Part shown: piece after piece, positions 1-9,585 of the stretch
Position numbering within the stretch: position 1 is the first letter of the stretch
Layout of the letters: every line of letters starts with the position of its first letter
Translations under genes and position numbers: made by a program
The notes under the pieces: model-generated
Database searches by the model: none
The model's input: only the letters and a program-made list of their open reading frames with translations
Told to the model about the DNA's origin: nothing
Origin: Salinivirga cyanobacteriivorans
Lineage (GTDB): Bacteria > Bacteroidota > Bacteroidia > Bacteroidales > Salinivirgaceae
DNA length: 64,000 nt
Assembly (NCBI RefSeq): GCF_001443605.1
Contig: NZ_CP013118.1
Span: 1,368,501 to 1,432,500, forward strand
Direction of reading: 5' to 3'

Positions 1-573
1 TACTCAGACAATAAACACAACCGGATTGACGATTACGCCTATAGTGCCGGTGCCGGGATGGTTTTGCGTGTAGAACCGGTTTACAAAGCCATATCGGATC
101 TTAAGTCACAGAGGACATATGATGAAATTATTTACACCTCACCAGACGGTGAAGTGTTTAACCAGCAACAGGCAAACCAGCTTTCCACTTACGACAACAT
201 CATTATTTTGTGCGGCCATTATAAAGGGATTGACCAGAGAATAAGAGACCATTTAATTACAAAAGAAATTTCTATAGGTGACTACGTGCTTACCGGCGGA
301 GAACTGGCCGCAGCAATAATTACTGATAGCGTAATAAGATTATTGCCTGGCGCAATGGGCGATGAAACATCGGCACTTACCGATTCCTTTCAGGATGGAC
401 TTTTGGCTCCTCCTGTTTACACGCGGCCTGCAGACTTTAATGGGTGGAAAGTACCAGATGTATTACTTTCAGGAAATGATGCAGCTGTTGAAGAATGGAA
501 AATGCAGCAGGCACTTGAACGCACAAAAAAACTAAGACCCGACCTGTTAGACGATTTGGATCAAAATAATTAA
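1..573 (+). CDS. trmD: tRNA (guanine-N1)-methyltransferase TrmD, 5' partial
   Basis: The frame is open from base 1, so the gene begins upstream of the window; about 190 C-terminal residues are visible. TrmD methylates G37 of tRNAs with SAM and prevents +1 frameshifting. Family motifs seen are [15 protein letters not shown] (equivalent to the VDDRPYGGGPGM region), [12 protein letters not shown] (the CGRYEGIDER SAM-knot motif), [14 protein letters not shown], and the tail [20 protein letters not shown]. The ATG at 58 is an internal methionine, not the start. The next gene begins 11 bases after the stop on the same strand, so the three plus-strand genes at 1-2464 are probably cotranscribed. Identification is firm; only the N-terminus is missing. 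Confidence 0.96.
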   Translation, partial: YSDNKHNRIDDYAYSAGAGMVLRVEPVYKAISDLKSQRTYDEIIYTSPDGEVFNQQQANQLSTYDNIIILCGHYKGIDQRIRDHLITKEISIGDYVLTGGELAAAIITDSVIRLLPGAMGDETSALTDSFQDGLLAPPVYTRPADFNGWKVPDVLLSGNDAAVEEWKMQQALERTKKLRPDLLDDLDQNN

Positions 574-584
574 ACAATTTCTTT

Positions 585-1823
585 ATGACTTTACTAAAAC
601 CCGTTTTACTACTTGCTCTGTTATTCACAATTTCACTCACACCTGCACAGGACAAATCATATGCTACCAAAATCATTAACCGTCTGGCTTCAGAAGTTTT
701 TGATGGACGTGGTTATGTAAACAATGGCGACATTAAAGCAGCCCGTTATATTGCGTCTGAGTTTAAAAATACAGGTGCCCTACCCATCGGAAAAAGCTAT
801 TTACATCCATTTAAAATCTCCATTAATACTTTTCCCGATACAGTTTCGGTAAAAGTTGATGGTAAAAACCTAAAAACAGCAAAAGATTTCATGGTTGGAG
901 GAGGTTCAAAGAAAACCAATGGTACTTATGAACTTGTAAATATTGACACTGCGGAGTTAGATAATTGGGAGGATATAAATCAGTATATAAACAACAAAGT
1001 TGTTGTATTGCCCGCAGCAGCAGAAAAAGATAAACGCACCTATAAACTAAATGCAGCAGGATATATTTTCACGCACAAAAAGAACCTGTATTGGCGATTA
1101 AGCGATGCTGTAGAGGTAAAACCATACTTTTATCTCCATACTTACGATTCACTCATAAATGATTCGAAAGTCATAAGTGTAAACGTCAACAACACTTTTT
1201 ACGAGAATTACCGTACTGCAAACGTTATGGCAATGATAGAAGGCAGTGCAAAACCTGATTCTTTCTATGTTTTCACGGCTCATTATGATCATCTTGGGCG
1301 CATGGGCAGTGAAGTATTTTTCCCCGGGGCAAACGATAATGCAAGTGGCACAGCCATGTTACTCGATATGGCACGCCATTACAGTAAACCAATGAATAAA
1401 CCAGAGTATTCAATGATTTTCATGGCTTTTGCAGCCGAAGAATGTGGTTTATTTGGATCTGAATATGCTGCGAACAATTCACCTGTTGCGCTAGACAAAA
1501 TTAAGTTTCTATTTAATCTTGATATGGTTGGCTCCGGTAGCGGCGGTATAGGTATGGTAAATGCTAAAGTAGAACCAAAAGCAGATAGCCTAATCAATGC
1601 GATAAACGACGAAAAAAAATACTTTTCGGATATAAGATCAGGAGGAGCGCGCTGTGTGAGCGATCACTGTGCCTTTGCACGAAAAAATGTTCCGGCAATT
1701 TTCATTTTCACAAGAGGTAAAGAATATATGCACTACCACACCCTATCGGATAGTGGGCCTGTACCACTTACAAAATGGGATGAATTATTTAACCTACTGA
1801 GTGATTTTATGCGTTTGTATTAA
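585..1823 (+). CDS. M28 family zinc peptidase (secreted aminopeptidase-like)
   Basis: A 412-residue protein with an N-terminal signal peptide (hydrophobic residues 5-18, then TPAQ). The C-terminal half is a typical M28 di-zinc fold: TAHYDHLG with His233, GANDNASG with Asp251, AAEECGLFGSEY with the Glu285/Glu286 pair, NLDMVGSG with Asp313 and YHTLSD with His385. These correspond to the metal ligands and catalytic glutamate of the family. Residues 90-210 probably carry a PA-like insert, as is common in secreted M28 enzymes; that is inference. The role is hydrolysis of peptides outside the cytoplasm. It lies 11 bases after trmD and 2 bases before the HD gene. Confidence 0.9.
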   Translation: MTLLKPVLLLALLFTISLTPAQDKSYATKIINRLASEVFDGRGYVNNGDIKAARYIASEFKNTGALPIGKSYLHPFKISINTFPDTVSVKVDGKNLKTAKDFMVGGGSKKTNGTYELVNIDTAELDNWEDINQYINNKVVVLPAAAEKDKRTYKLNAAGYIFTHKKNLYWRLSDAVEVKPYFYLHTYDSLINDSKVISVNVNNTFYENYRTANVMAMIEGSAKPDSFYVFTAHYDHLGRMGSEVFFPGANDNASGTAMLLDMARHYSKPMNKPEYSMIFMAFAAEECGLFGSEYAANNSPVALDKIKFLFNLDMVGSGSGGIGMVNAKVEPKADSLINAINDEKKYFSDIRSGGARCVSDHCAFARKNVPAIFIFTRGKEYMHYHTLSDSGPVPLTKWDELFNLLSDFMRLY

Positions 1824-1825
1824 TT

Positions 1826-2464
1826 ATGGGTCATTTAAAAATAATTGACAAAGCAGCCAAATACGTAAAACACAAACTCTTTGATTTCGAAGAGGGTGGG
1901 CACGACTGGTTGCACACCTTCCGGGTTTGGCAAACCACAAGGTCACTGGCCATGCACACAAAATGTAATAAAACAGTTGCTGAGCTAGGAGCACTTTTCC
2001 ATGACATAGCCGATGCTAAATTCACAAACGGCGATGAAACCATTGCAATTAAACTAACGGAAGACTGGCTGCAACAGGAAAATATAGAAAAGAATATTAT
2101 TTCAGCCGTAGTACACATTGTAAAGCATGTCTCGTGGAGAAAACAATATAAATATGATGCGATTGACTATCCCGAACTTGCTATTGTGCAGGATGCCGAC
2201 AGGCTGGATGCTATAGGAGCAATTGGTATAGCCAGAGCTTTTAGCTACGGAGGTTTTGCCAAACGGCCAATTATTGTTCCATCTGCAGAAGCAAATCGCT
2301 TAAATGACATGGAAGATACCATCAGCCACTTTTACGAAAAACTCCTACACATTAAAGATAGCTTGCACACTGAACATGCAAGATCTTTAGCTTATGAGCG
2401 ACATGAATTCATGCTTCAGTTTCTGAATCAAATTCATAAGGAAATTTCATATGTTTATTTTTAA
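1826..2464 (+). CDS. HD-domain metal-dependent phosphohydrolase
   Basis: 212 residues with the full HD signature. HDWLHTFRVW supplies His26/Asp27/His30, LGALFHDIADAKF gives the His59-Asp60 pair, and QDADRLDAIGAIGIARAF gives the distal Asp123/Asp125. The arrangement resembles the YedJ-like group of HD hydrolases, which act on nucleotides or other phosphate esters; the substrate cannot be told from sequence. No signal peptide is present, so it is cytoplasmic. The ATG lies 2 bases after the M28 stop, indicating translational coupling. The stop codon sits at the left edge of a 114-bp palindromic repeat that separates it from the convergent kinase gene. Confidence 0.88.
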   Translation: MGHLKIIDKAAKYVKHKLFDFEEGGHDWLHTFRVWQTTRSLAMHTKCNKTVAELGALFHDIADAKFTNGDETIAIKLTEDWLQQENIEKNIISAVVHIVKHVSWRKQYKYDAIDYPELAIVQDADRLDAIGAIGIARAFSYGGFAKRPIIVPSAEANRLNDMEDTISHFYEKLLHIKDSLHTEHARSLAYERHEFMLQFLNQIHKEISYVYF

Positions 2465-2574
2465 TTCTCAATGGTCATATGGAACCTCCTATTCCCTGTT
2501 TTAAAGCTTTTTACCTGTAAAGTTCCAAATAATCATGCGCGTGTGTGTCAAAAGCTTGGTCATGGAGGTTTCAT
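2461..2574. repeat. 114-bp imperfect palindromic dispersed repeat, copy 1
   Basis: This stretch recurs at 19362-19475 with 106 of 114 positions identical and no gaps. Each copy is bounded by near-inverted ends (ATGGAACCTCC at the left, GGAGGTTTCAT at the right), and each arm carries an AAGCTTTT-type block, so the whole can fold as a long imperfect hairpin. It contains no open frame of note. This copy lies between convergent gene ends (HD hydrolase and hybrid kinase). It could be a non-autonomous MITE-like element or an intergenic palindromic unit; a double role as terminator is possible but no T-tract follows. Confidence 0.75.
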
Positions 2575-2613
2575 CACACGATAATTGAATAGCTGATCAA
2601 TCATTTATAACGC

Positions 2614-4944
2614 TTATCCCAAAAGCGCTTTCACTTTTTTAAATAATGTGTATGAAGATATTGGTTTTGACACATAACTGTCGCAGCCCGCATCAAGAGC
2701 CTTTTGCTCATCATCGGCCAGGGCAAATGCAGTTGTGGCTATAACTGGAATATCGGGAGCTATTTTTTTAATGTATCTTGTAGCATCGTAACCATTAAGC
2801 TCGGGTAACTGGATATCCATAAGAATAAGATCTACAGGGTTATTTTTCACCAACTCTATGGCCTGATAGCCCGTAAAGGCACGTAAAACACTAATTTTTT
2901 TCTTCTTCAGCATTGAAGCAAGATAGTGATATGATGTATCTTCATCTTCCACAATAAGGACATGTTTACTAGCAAATTCCTCCCACTCATTCAGGTTGTA
3001 AAAATTATCATTTTGCTCAGTTCCCCGCTTATGAGGCAAAGTAAAAGTAAAGGTTGATCCCTCACCTTCAACTGAATGCACATTTATTTCACCACCCATA
3101 AGTTCGACCAGGCCTTTTGAAACGGCTAAACCAAGGCCTGTACCCCGATAAATTTTGTCAGCCGGATTATCGAGCCTTCTGAAGCGCTCGAAAATGTGTC
3201 TTTTAGCCATTTCGGGTATTCCCATTCCGGTGTCTTTCACACTGAAAACCAAAAAATTGTCTTTTTTATGCAGTTCTACACTAATTTCCCCTGCTTCGGT
3301 AAATTTTATGGCATTTGAAATCAGGTTCTGCAATACTTGCATCAACCGGCTCTTATCTGCTTTTATTTGTGCCTGATTTTGATCAGGCAAGCCATCAAAC
3401 TTTAAGCTTATATCCTTACCGCTCATGTCGAGCTCTTTCTGATACACCCGCTCCAAATCTTTAAGTAGCACATTGATATTAAAATCAAAAGAATTAAGTT
3501 TTAGGAGGTTTGCTTCAATTTTTGATACGTCAATAATATCATCAATAAGTTGCAGTAGTTGATGGCTATTCTTTTCGATTATATTGAAATATTCCTGTTT
3601 TTCATCATTTGGGATTTCCTCCTGAAGCAACAGTTCTGCAAAACCAATCACCCCGTTCATTGGTGTGCGTATTTCGTGCGACATATTTGCAAGAAATGCG
3701 GATTTAAGGCGGTCAGACTCTTCTGCTATCAGTTTAGCTTTTACGAGCTCCTGCTCAGCTTGCTTTCTGGCAGTAACTTCGCGCACAATAGAGAGCACTT
3801 CACCATTTCCACCCGGAACCATTCTGGCTTCGAAATGTGCAGTGCGATCGTTGATTTGCATCTGATACTCATGAATTACATGCTGATTGGTTCTGAGCAC
3901 CTGTCGGATTTTTGCGTGATTAGCTGCAGCAATATCAGCGGGCAAAACTTCTATTGACTTTTTACCTATAAAATCAGAGGGACCCATTAATAAGTTCTGC
4001 ATTTGTCCCTGTGGGCTATGAAAATCAAGGAAGATTCCATTCGAGTCCTGAATAAACATCATATCGGGGATGGCCATCAACATGGCATTTTGCTCCTGGG
4101 TTTTGCGTATATGTTGAGTTTCTAGGTTGCGTATATCAGTTAAATCCTGAATAATACCAAAAACGACTCTGGTATCATCAGACTCTGTCATTAACTCACA
4201 ATGAATCAAATGAACCCTTTCTTCTCCATTTATAGCTGTGCGGTACTCATATTCAAACGCACCTTTTTTTCTGGTATATTCCTTAAGCCCTTTCTTAACT
4301 GCCTTTTGATCTTGTATTTCAAGAAAATTAAAATAATCGTTCATTTCAAAATCACTGACTGAATCGATTTGGAACAGCGCCTTAGCCTCCTCAGAAAAAC
4401 TCGCTTTATTGGTTCCCAGGTTCCATTCGAAATATGCCAAACGTGCAATTTCCTGTGCGCGTCGCAATTTAAATTGACTTGTTTCGACTAACCGCGTAAT
4501 ATTTTTTCGCTCGGTTATATCCATTACAAGAAATACGTAGCGCTCATCCTTACTCCCTACAATACGGGCTATGGGGCCTTCGAACCACTTCAGTTCATCT
4601 GCAATTGATAACTGATACTCAATTATTGTAGGATTGCCGGTTGCCTGTACCTTACGAATACCTGCAAGGGCCTTATCCGCAACATAAGCTGGTAAAACCT
4701 CTCTAAATGTTTTATTGAGCATAAAAGATAGATCTTTGTATAAAAGATCCTCTTTATCTGTTAAAATGTCGAGATATGTGCCTTTTTCATCTATCAGAAA
4801 AACAATATCAGGCAGGGAGTGTATTATCGCCTCCAGGTAGCCAATTTGGCTCACATCTGAGTGGCTATCCAGAAGTGAGCGTAAGCGTTTATTCTCTGCT
4901 TCAAGTTTTTTTATTCTGTCTTCATATGCCTTGTTTTCTTCCAT
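2614..4944 (-). CDS. Hybrid sensor histidine kinase, PAS-PAS-PAS-HisKA-HATPase-REC
   Basis: 776 residues without signal peptide or membrane segment, so a cytoplasmic sensor. A short coiled coil (about 8-27) is followed by three PAS domains (about 38-148, 155-275, 285-400). PAS1 and PAS3 resemble each other, both with a SLPDI/AIPDM start and a VLPA core motif. HisKA carries LANMSHEIRTPMNG with phospho-acceptor His423. The ATPase domain has SNAIKF, VKDTGMGIPE and RGTGLGLAVSKGLVELMGG. A C-terminal receiver (about 658-776) has LIVEDED, phospho-acceptor Asp710 in LILMDIQLPELNG, and SKPIS. It starts 25 bases after the neighbouring kinase gene and is surely cotranscribed. The signal and final target are unknown. 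Confidence 0.93.
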   Translation of the reverse strand: MEENKAYEDRIKKLEAENKRLRSLLDSHSDVSQIGYLEAIIHSLPDIVFLIDEKGTYLDILTDKEDLLYKDLSFMLNKTFREVLPAYVADKALAGIRKVQATGNPTIIEYQLSIADELKWFEGPIARIVGSKDERYVFLVMDITERKNITRLVETSQFKLRRAQEIARLAYFEWNLGTNKASFSEEAKALFQIDSVSDFEMNDYFNFLEIQDQKAVKKGLKEYTRKKGAFEYEYRTAINGEERVHLIHCELMTESDDTRVVFGIIQDLTDIRNLETQHIRKTQEQNAMLMAIPDMMFIQDSNGIFLDFHSPQGQMQNLLMGPSDFIGKKSIEVLPADIAAANHAKIRQVLRTNQHVIHEYQMQINDRTAHFEARMVPGGNGEVLSIVREVTARKQAEQELVKAKLIAEESDRLKSAFLANMSHEIRTPMNGVIGFAELLLQEEIPNDEKQEYFNIIEKNSHQLLQLIDDIIDVSKIEANLLKLNSFDFNINVLLKDLERVYQKELDMSGKDISLKFDGLPDQNQAQIKADKSRLMQVLQNLISNAIKFTEAGEISVELHKKDNFLVFSVKDTGMGIPEMAKRHIFERFRRLDNPADKIYRGTGLGLAVSKGLVELMGGEINVHSVEGEGSTFTFTLPHKRGTEQNDNFYNLNEWEEFASKHVLIVEDEDTSYHYLASMLKKKKISVLRAFTGYQAIELVKNNPVDLILMDIQLPELNGYDATRYIKKIAPDIPVIATTAFALADDEQKALDAGCDSYVSKPISSYTLFKKVKALLG

Positions 4945-4969
4945 AATGTTGTATTATTTTGGAAAACGA

Positions 4970-6061
4970 TTATTCATTTTCTTCTCCACCCTGCTGCGCT
5001 CTGGGTAAAGAAAAAGAAAAAATACTTCCCACTCCCAGTTTACTATCAACCATTACATCGCCGCCATTACGCTTTGCAAATTCTTTGCATAATATCAGAC
5101 CAAGACCTGTGCCTTCTTCATTGGCAGTGCCAACTTTTGATTTATTGTAGCCTATTTTAAAGAGTTTATCCAGATCCTCATCACTAATCCCGATCCCCTC
5201 ATCTTTTACGCTTATAATTACCTTATCACCCTCAATTTCAGCGTATACCGTAATTCTACTATCATTATTACTGAACTTAATTGCATTGGTGAGTAAATTA
5301 CGCAGAATGGTATTTACCATATCGACATCGGCCCAAACCTCCAGATCATTATCAACTTTCTCTTCGACCACAATTTGTTTTACTTCAGCATTGGCGTGGA
5401 TTAAAGAAAAGTTCTCCTGGAAAAGCGCATGCATATTTAATCTCCTTGGTTTGTATGAGAGTCTGCCTGTTTGCGCCCTTGACCATTGTAAAAGGTTTTC
5501 AAGAAGCGAGTGTAGTTGTTTAGATGATTTATATATCAACTCAATGAACTCCTGTTTTTCCTGGTCGGTAAAAGAGTTCATATCCTGGGCCATAACTTCT
5601 GTAAGTCCCAGGAAACCAGCGATAGGGTTTTTAAGGTCGTGGGCAATAATAGAAAAGAATTTATCCTTGCTTATATTGAGCTCATGCAGCTGTTTACGCT
5701 GATTCTCAATTTCTTTTTTCTGGTTATTAATAATATTGTAGGCCTTTCGTAAATCGACCATTTTGCCAAAAAGCTCAATGGTGCGTTTGCGAAATTTGAC
5801 ATAAGTGTTTTCTAGTGCAGCACGCTTGCGGTTAATCTCTTCATTCTTTTTTTCAAGCTCTTCATTTTGTATACTGATGATCTTTTTAGCTTTTTTTAGA
5901 TCAATCATTTTACCAAAAAGCTCAATGGTACGCTGACGCGATTTTTCGTTCTGCAGTTCAATTTTCTTACGGTGCTTCTCAAGCTCGTCATTTTTATCCT
6001 GCACCTTTTTAATTAGTTCTGTCAGCCTTTCTTTCTCACTATTTGAAAACATTTCTTCCAT
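4970..6061 (-). CDS. Coiled-coil sensor histidine kinase
   Basis: 363 residues from the ATG at 6061. An in-frame TTG lies 24 bases further upstream at 6085, inside the proposed -7 promoter box, so the ATG is preferred. There is no membrane span. The first 120 residues are charged coiled coil containing two similar units, each with RTIELFGKM(I/V)DL(K/R)KA followed by II..Q..E(L/I)E. HisKA follows with FFSIIAHDLKNPIAGFLGL (His141), then the ATPase domain with NLLTNAIKFSN, VKDEGIGISDEDLDKLF and EGTGLGLILCKEFAKRNGG. It lacks its own receiver; the hybrid kinase 25 bases downstream may be its partner. Signal unknown. Confidence 0.9.
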   Translation of the reverse strand: MEEMFSNSEKERLTELIKKVQDKNDELEKHRKKIELQNEKSRQRTIELFGKMIDLKKAKKIISIQNEELEKKNEEINRKRAALENTYVKFRKRTIELFGKMVDLRKAYNIINNQKKEIENQRKQLHELNISKDKFFSIIAHDLKNPIAGFLGLTEVMAQDMNSFTDQEKQEFIELIYKSSKQLHSLLENLLQWSRAQTGRLSYKPRRLNMHALFQENFSLIHANAEVKQIVVEEKVDNDLEVWADVDMVNTILRNLLTNAIKFSNNDSRITVYAEIEGDKVIISVKDEGIGISDEDLDKLFKIGYNKSKVGTANEEGTGLGLILCKEFAKRNGGDVMVDSKLGVGSIFSFSLPRAQQGGEENE

Positions 6062-6082
6062 CTGAAAACCATATCTTGTGTA

Positions 6083-6090
6083 CAAAGCTA
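6083..6090 (-). promoter_or_regulatory. Bacteroidota -7 box before the kinase pair
   Basis: On the minus strand the sequence TAGCTTTG matches the Bacteroidota -7 consensus TAnnTTTG exactly, 21 bases before the ATG at 6061. No convincing -33 TTTG is found at the expected 19-20 base spacing, so this is a partial match. It supports the downstream ATG over the TTG at 6085, which would overlap the box. Confidence 0.4.
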
Positions 6091-6184
6091 AAAAAAATTG
6101 AACGTTACAATAATGATTTTATTCAGTTTGTTCTGTCAGAGCATAAATATTTTGGACATTTTTATATTATTTTTCAATAAAAAA

Positions 6185-6215
6185 TTTGCTGCAACTACAT
6201 TACTCAGTAAATTCG
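6185..6215 (+). promoter_or_regulatory. Promoter of the FkbM methyltransferase gene
   Basis: TTTG at 6185-6188 and TAAATTCG at 6208-6215 are separated by 19 bases. This fits the Bacteroidota sigma-A consensus TTTG-N19-TAnnTTTG with one mismatch. Transcription would begin near 6221, downstream of the kinase promoter on the opposite strand, and favours the ATG at 6250 over the TTG at 6223. Confidence 0.5.
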
Positions 6216-6249
6216 CACGTTTTTGATTACCAGACCTAACGCTAATCAT

Positions 6250-7020
6250 ATGTTTTTTATCAAAAGGTTCCTTTACAAAACCCTTGGACTTAGACGCTAT
6301 TTAAAGCTTATCAGCCAGATATTTTTCTTATCGTACAAAAACGGATGGCTTAAAAACAAGAGAGAATATTATTGCCATTACTACATCAAAAATCTGATTC
6401 AAAAAAATGATGTTATTATCGATATCGGCGCCAATTTAGGATATTACAGCCGGTTATTTGCAAAACTAACAGGTAAAGATGGCAAGGTTTACGCTGTAGA
6501 ACCTGTAGAATTGTTCCGCAACATTCTTTCTGAAAACTTAACCGGTATATCGAATGTGGAGGTAATGCCTTACGCATTGGGGCAAAATAGTGGACAGCAA
6601 ATATCAATGGGGCTCCCTGCCAGTAATAAGTATCTGAGCCATGGCAGAACCCATGTGGTTTCTAAAGACGAAGAAAGCGAATTCGAAAGGCAGTTTAAAG
6701 CAGAGATGCGAAACCCGAACGATCTGTTTAAAGATTTAAACAAAATCGATTACATTAAATGCGATATCGAAGGTTACGAGATAGTAGTGATTCCGGAAAT
6801 GCTTCCTCTTTTGAAGGAACATAAACCAACCTTACAAATTGAAACTGATGGGAATAACAGGAAAAAGATTATTGACATCCTTCTACCGCTGGGCTATAAA
6901 ATCTTCTATATTGATGCTGATGGAGCAAAGCATTACAACATAGATAATCCGCCGGAATTCTCCGGTGATTTGATCTTTAGCCTTAATGACCTTGAGAACT
7001 CAACTAAAGGAGATATATAA
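6250..7020 (+). CDS. FkbM family SAM-dependent methyltransferase
   Basis: 256 residues from the ATG at 6250; the frame also allows a TTG at 6223, which is too close to the predicted transcription start. The Rossmann SAM-binding motif is DVIIDIGANLGYYS (Asp58 onwards), the acidic strand motif is YAVEPVELF, and the family C-terminal signature DYIKCDIEGYE includes Asp172 and Glu174. FkbM enzymes O-methylate sugars or polyketides and in bacteria are often linked to surface glycans. This copy is monocistronic, with no glycosyltransferases beside it, so the substrate is unknown. A strong bidirectional hairpin terminator follows. Confidence 0.88.
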   Translation: MFFIKRFLYKTLGLRRYLKLISQIFFLSYKNGWLKNKREYYCHYYIKNLIQKNDVIIDIGANLGYYSRLFAKLTGKDGKVYAVEPVELFRNILSENLTGISNVEVMPYALGQNSGQQISMGLPASNKYLSHGRTHVVSKDEESEFERQFKAEMRNPNDLFKDLNKIDYIKCDIEGYEIVVIPEMLPLLKEHKPTLQIETDGNNRKKIIDILLPLGYKIFYIDADGAKHYNIDNPPEFSGDLIFSLNDLENSTKGDI

Positions 7021-7102
7021 GCGCAATATAGCGTTTAAGAAAATGCTGAAACTTTAGCGGATGCAATACAAATCCAAATAAAATATATTCCTAAAAAACT
7101 AA

Positions 7103-7137
7103 AAATTTACGGCAGAAGTAACCTCTGCCGTAAATTT
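7103..7137. terminator. Bidirectional rho-independent terminator
   Basis: A perfect 14-base-pair stem (7103-7116 with 7124-7137) encloses a 7-base loop. The stem ends in AAATTT, so both strands read into a T-tract. It sits between the convergent FkbM methyltransferase and malic enzyme genes and can stop both transcripts. Confidence 0.85.
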
Positions 7138-7194
7138 TTTGACAAAACACAAATCGCGTTTTCATTTATTTAGCATTCTCCAGTATATGGTTTA

Positions 7195-9486
7195 TTACAA
7201 CAAGTGGTGTTTACTGCCCCGCTGATAAAACTGGGCATCAACAACAGCCACACTTATTAACCTTACAATTTCGTTTATGCTACTTTCAAGTTGTAATACA
7301 TGGGCAGGCTTACGTGTTCCTAGTAATATAGGTCCGATAAGCTCTGCATCAGAGACTCCGCTTATAAGTTTGTAAGCAATATTTCCGGAGCTAAGATTAG
7401 GGAATATCAGTGTGTTAATGTGCCGCCCAACAAGTTTACTAAACGAATAACGTTTACTGATTAAATCAGGGTTTAAAGCAAAATTTGCCTGCATTTCGCC
7501 ATCTACAATCAAATCCGGATAATCTTTGTGCAATATTTTAACAGCTTCGCGCACTTTAGCAGGACTTCCTCCTCTAACTGACCCAAAGTTTGAGTACGAT
7601 AACATGGCAATATTGGGCTCAAACCCAAGTTTTTTAATCTCTTCTGCTGCAAGCACTGTAATATCAGACAATGTTTGAGCATTTGGCTCTCTGTTTACAG
7701 CTACATCAGCAAGGAAAAGAGGCCCTTGCTTGGTTAGTACAATATACATACTTGCCACCCGGTTTACACTCTCGCGCGCACCTATAACTTCAATTACCGG
7801 TCGCAAAGATTCTCCGTACTTTGTCTGTTGTCCTGTTATAAAGGCATCGGCCTGTCCGGTTTCAAGCATCATCACACCATAATAATCGCAATTAGTCATC
7901 ATGCGGTGGGCAGCATTATAGCTAATACCTTTACGTTGACGCAAAGCAAAAAGCTCTTTGGCAAAATAGTCCCTGCGTTTTTCTTCACCCTGACATACAT
8001 TATCAATAAGAGTCAATTTCGATATATCGAGATGATACTCCTCTGCGATTTGTTTTATTTTGGTAGTGTTTCCTACAAGAATTGGCTCTGCAATTTGTTG
8101 CTCTTTTGCCATCAATGCAGCCCGAATCACCTGATAATTATCGGCCTGAGAGAGTACCACGCGTTTCGGATCTTGTTTGGCTCTTTCGTAAACCTGTTTT
8201 ACTAGCTTATTTTCGAGGCCTGCCCGGCGACGTAGTTCGGCAGCATACTCTTCCCAGTCGGCAATTGGAGTACGTGCAACGCCAGATTCCATTGCTGCTT
8301 TGGCCACAGCGGGCGCAACTTCAGTAATTAACCGTGGATCATTGGGTTTGGGAATTATATAATCTTTACTAAAGGTTATTCCTTTCAGGTTGTAAGCCTT
8401 ATTGACTTCTTCGGGAACAGATTTTTTTGCAAGATCGGCCAATGCATAAACAGCAGCAATTTTCATTTCCTCATTAATATCAGTAGCCCTTACATCAAGG
8501 GCACCCCTGAATATATAGGGAAATCCAAGCACATTATTCACCTGGTTCGGATAATCGGATCGGCCGGTAGCCATCATTATATCGTTTCTGGCATCATGTG
8601 CATCTTCCCAGGTAATTTCAGGGTCCGGATTAGCCATTGCAAAAATAATAGGATTGCTGGCCATACTTTTAACCATATCTTTCGAAAGCACATTTCCAAT
8701 AGATAATCCCAGGAACATATCGGCATCTTTCATTGCATCTGCGAGGGTATGAATATCGCGTTTTGTGGCAAACTCCTTCTTTTGCTCGCTGAGTTTCTCT
8801 CTATCCTTACGCACAACACCCTTGCTATCGCACATTACAATATTTTCGGGTTTCACACCCAATGCTTTATAAATACGCAAACATGCAATGGCTGAGGCAC
8901 CAGCTCCATTGGCGACTACCTTAATCTTATCAATTTTCTTACCCCCAAGCTCCAATGCATTTAATAAGCCGGCGCCTGAAATTATAGCTGTCCCATGCTG
9001 ATCGTCGTGCATAACGGGGATATCGAGTTCATCCTTTAGTCTTCTTTCAACATGAAAACACTCAGGTGCCTTTATATCCTCTAAGTTAATGCCACCAAAT
9101 GTTGGAGCTATGGCCTTGATATGCTCTACCAGTTTATCGGGGTCTTTTTCGTCAATTTCGATATCAAAAACATCGACATCAGCGAAAGTTTTAAAAAGCA
9201 GTCCCTTACCTTCCATTACCGGTTTGGAGGCGCTGGCTCCAATATCGCCAATACCCAGCACAGCCGTTCCGTTTGATATTACAGCAACTAAATTACCCGC
9301 TGCTGTGTACTTGTAAACATCATCCGGATTTTTCTCAATTTCACGGCATGGTTCAGCCACACCCGGAGAATAAGCTAAAGAGAGATCATACTGTGTACTA
9401 TTGGGCTTGGTAGGTATCACTTCTATTTTACCGGGCCTGCCGGATGAGTGATAATCCAATGCTTCCTGTTTTGTGAATTTTTTCAT
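7195..9486 (-). CDS. maeB: NADP-dependent malic enzyme with C-terminal phosphotransacetylase-like domain (MaeB type)
   Basis: 763 residues, the size of MaeB-type fusions. The malic enzyme half (1-430) shows [12 protein letters not shown], the active-site region [29 protein letters not shown] and the dinucleotide fold [21 protein letters not shown]. The C-terminal half (430-763) is phosphate acetyl/butyryltransferase-like, with [20 protein letters not shown] and the tail [22 protein letters not shown]; in MaeB this part is regulatory (acetyl-CoA inhibition), not catalytic. It converts malate to pyruvate, CO2 and NADPH. The gene is flanked by hairpins, so probably a single-gene transcript. Confidence 0.94.
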   Translation of the reverse strand: MKKFTKQEALDYHSSGRPGKIEVIPTKPNSTQYDLSLAYSPGVAEPCREIEKNPDDVYKYTAAGNLVAVISNGTAVLGIGDIGASASKPVMEGKGLLFKTFADVDVFDIEIDEKDPDKLVEHIKAIAPTFGGINLEDIKAPECFHVERRLKDELDIPVMHDDQHGTAIISGAGLLNALELGGKKIDKIKVVANGAGASAIACLRIYKALGVKPENIVMCDSKGVVRKDREKLSEQKKEFATKRDIHTLADAMKDADMFLGLSIGNVLSKDMVKSMASNPIIFAMANPDPEITWEDAHDARNDIMMATGRSDYPNQVNNVLGFPYIFRGALDVRATDINEEMKIAAVYALADLAKKSVPEEVNKAYNLKGITFSKDYIIPKPNDPRLITEVAPAVAKAAMESGVARTPIADWEEYAAELRRRAGLENKLVKQVYERAKQDPKRVVLSQADNYQVIRAALMAKEQQIAEPILVGNTTKIKQIAEEYHLDISKLTLIDNVCQGEEKRRDYFAKELFALRQRKGISYNAAHRMMTNCDYYGVMMLETGQADAFITGQQTKYGESLRPVIEVIGARESVNRVASMYIVLTKQGPLFLADVAVNREPNAQTLSDITVLAAEEIKKLGFEPNIAMLSYSNFGSVRGGSPAKVREAVKILHKDYPDLIVDGEMQANFALNPDLISKRYSFSKLVGRHINTLIFPNLSSGNIAYKLISGVSDAELIGPILLGTRKPAHVLQLESSINEIVRLISVAVVDAQFYQRGSKHHLL

Positions 9487-9532
9487 GATGTTTGGAATTT
9501 AGTGTTTCCACAATTGTTTAATAGATTATTAC

Positions 9533-9571
9533 CAGGGTTTATTTAAAACCATTTGATTTAAATAAACCCTG
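9533..9571. terminator. 15-bp hairpin between C69 peptidase and malic enzyme genes
   Basis: A perfect 15-base-pair stem, CAGGGTTTATTTAAA paired with its complement, encloses a 9-base loop. It lies just after the end of the minus-strand C69 peptidase gene and about 45 bases before the malic enzyme ATG. There is no clean T-run beyond it on the minus strand, so it may act as a terminator or RNA-stabilising stem for the upstream transcript. Confidence 0.55.
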
Positions 9572-9585
9572 TAGATAGTATATAA

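Noticed and set aside
437..676. Antisense frames over trmD and many other genes
   Set aside because: They are shadows of well-supported coding frames in the other direction or phase.
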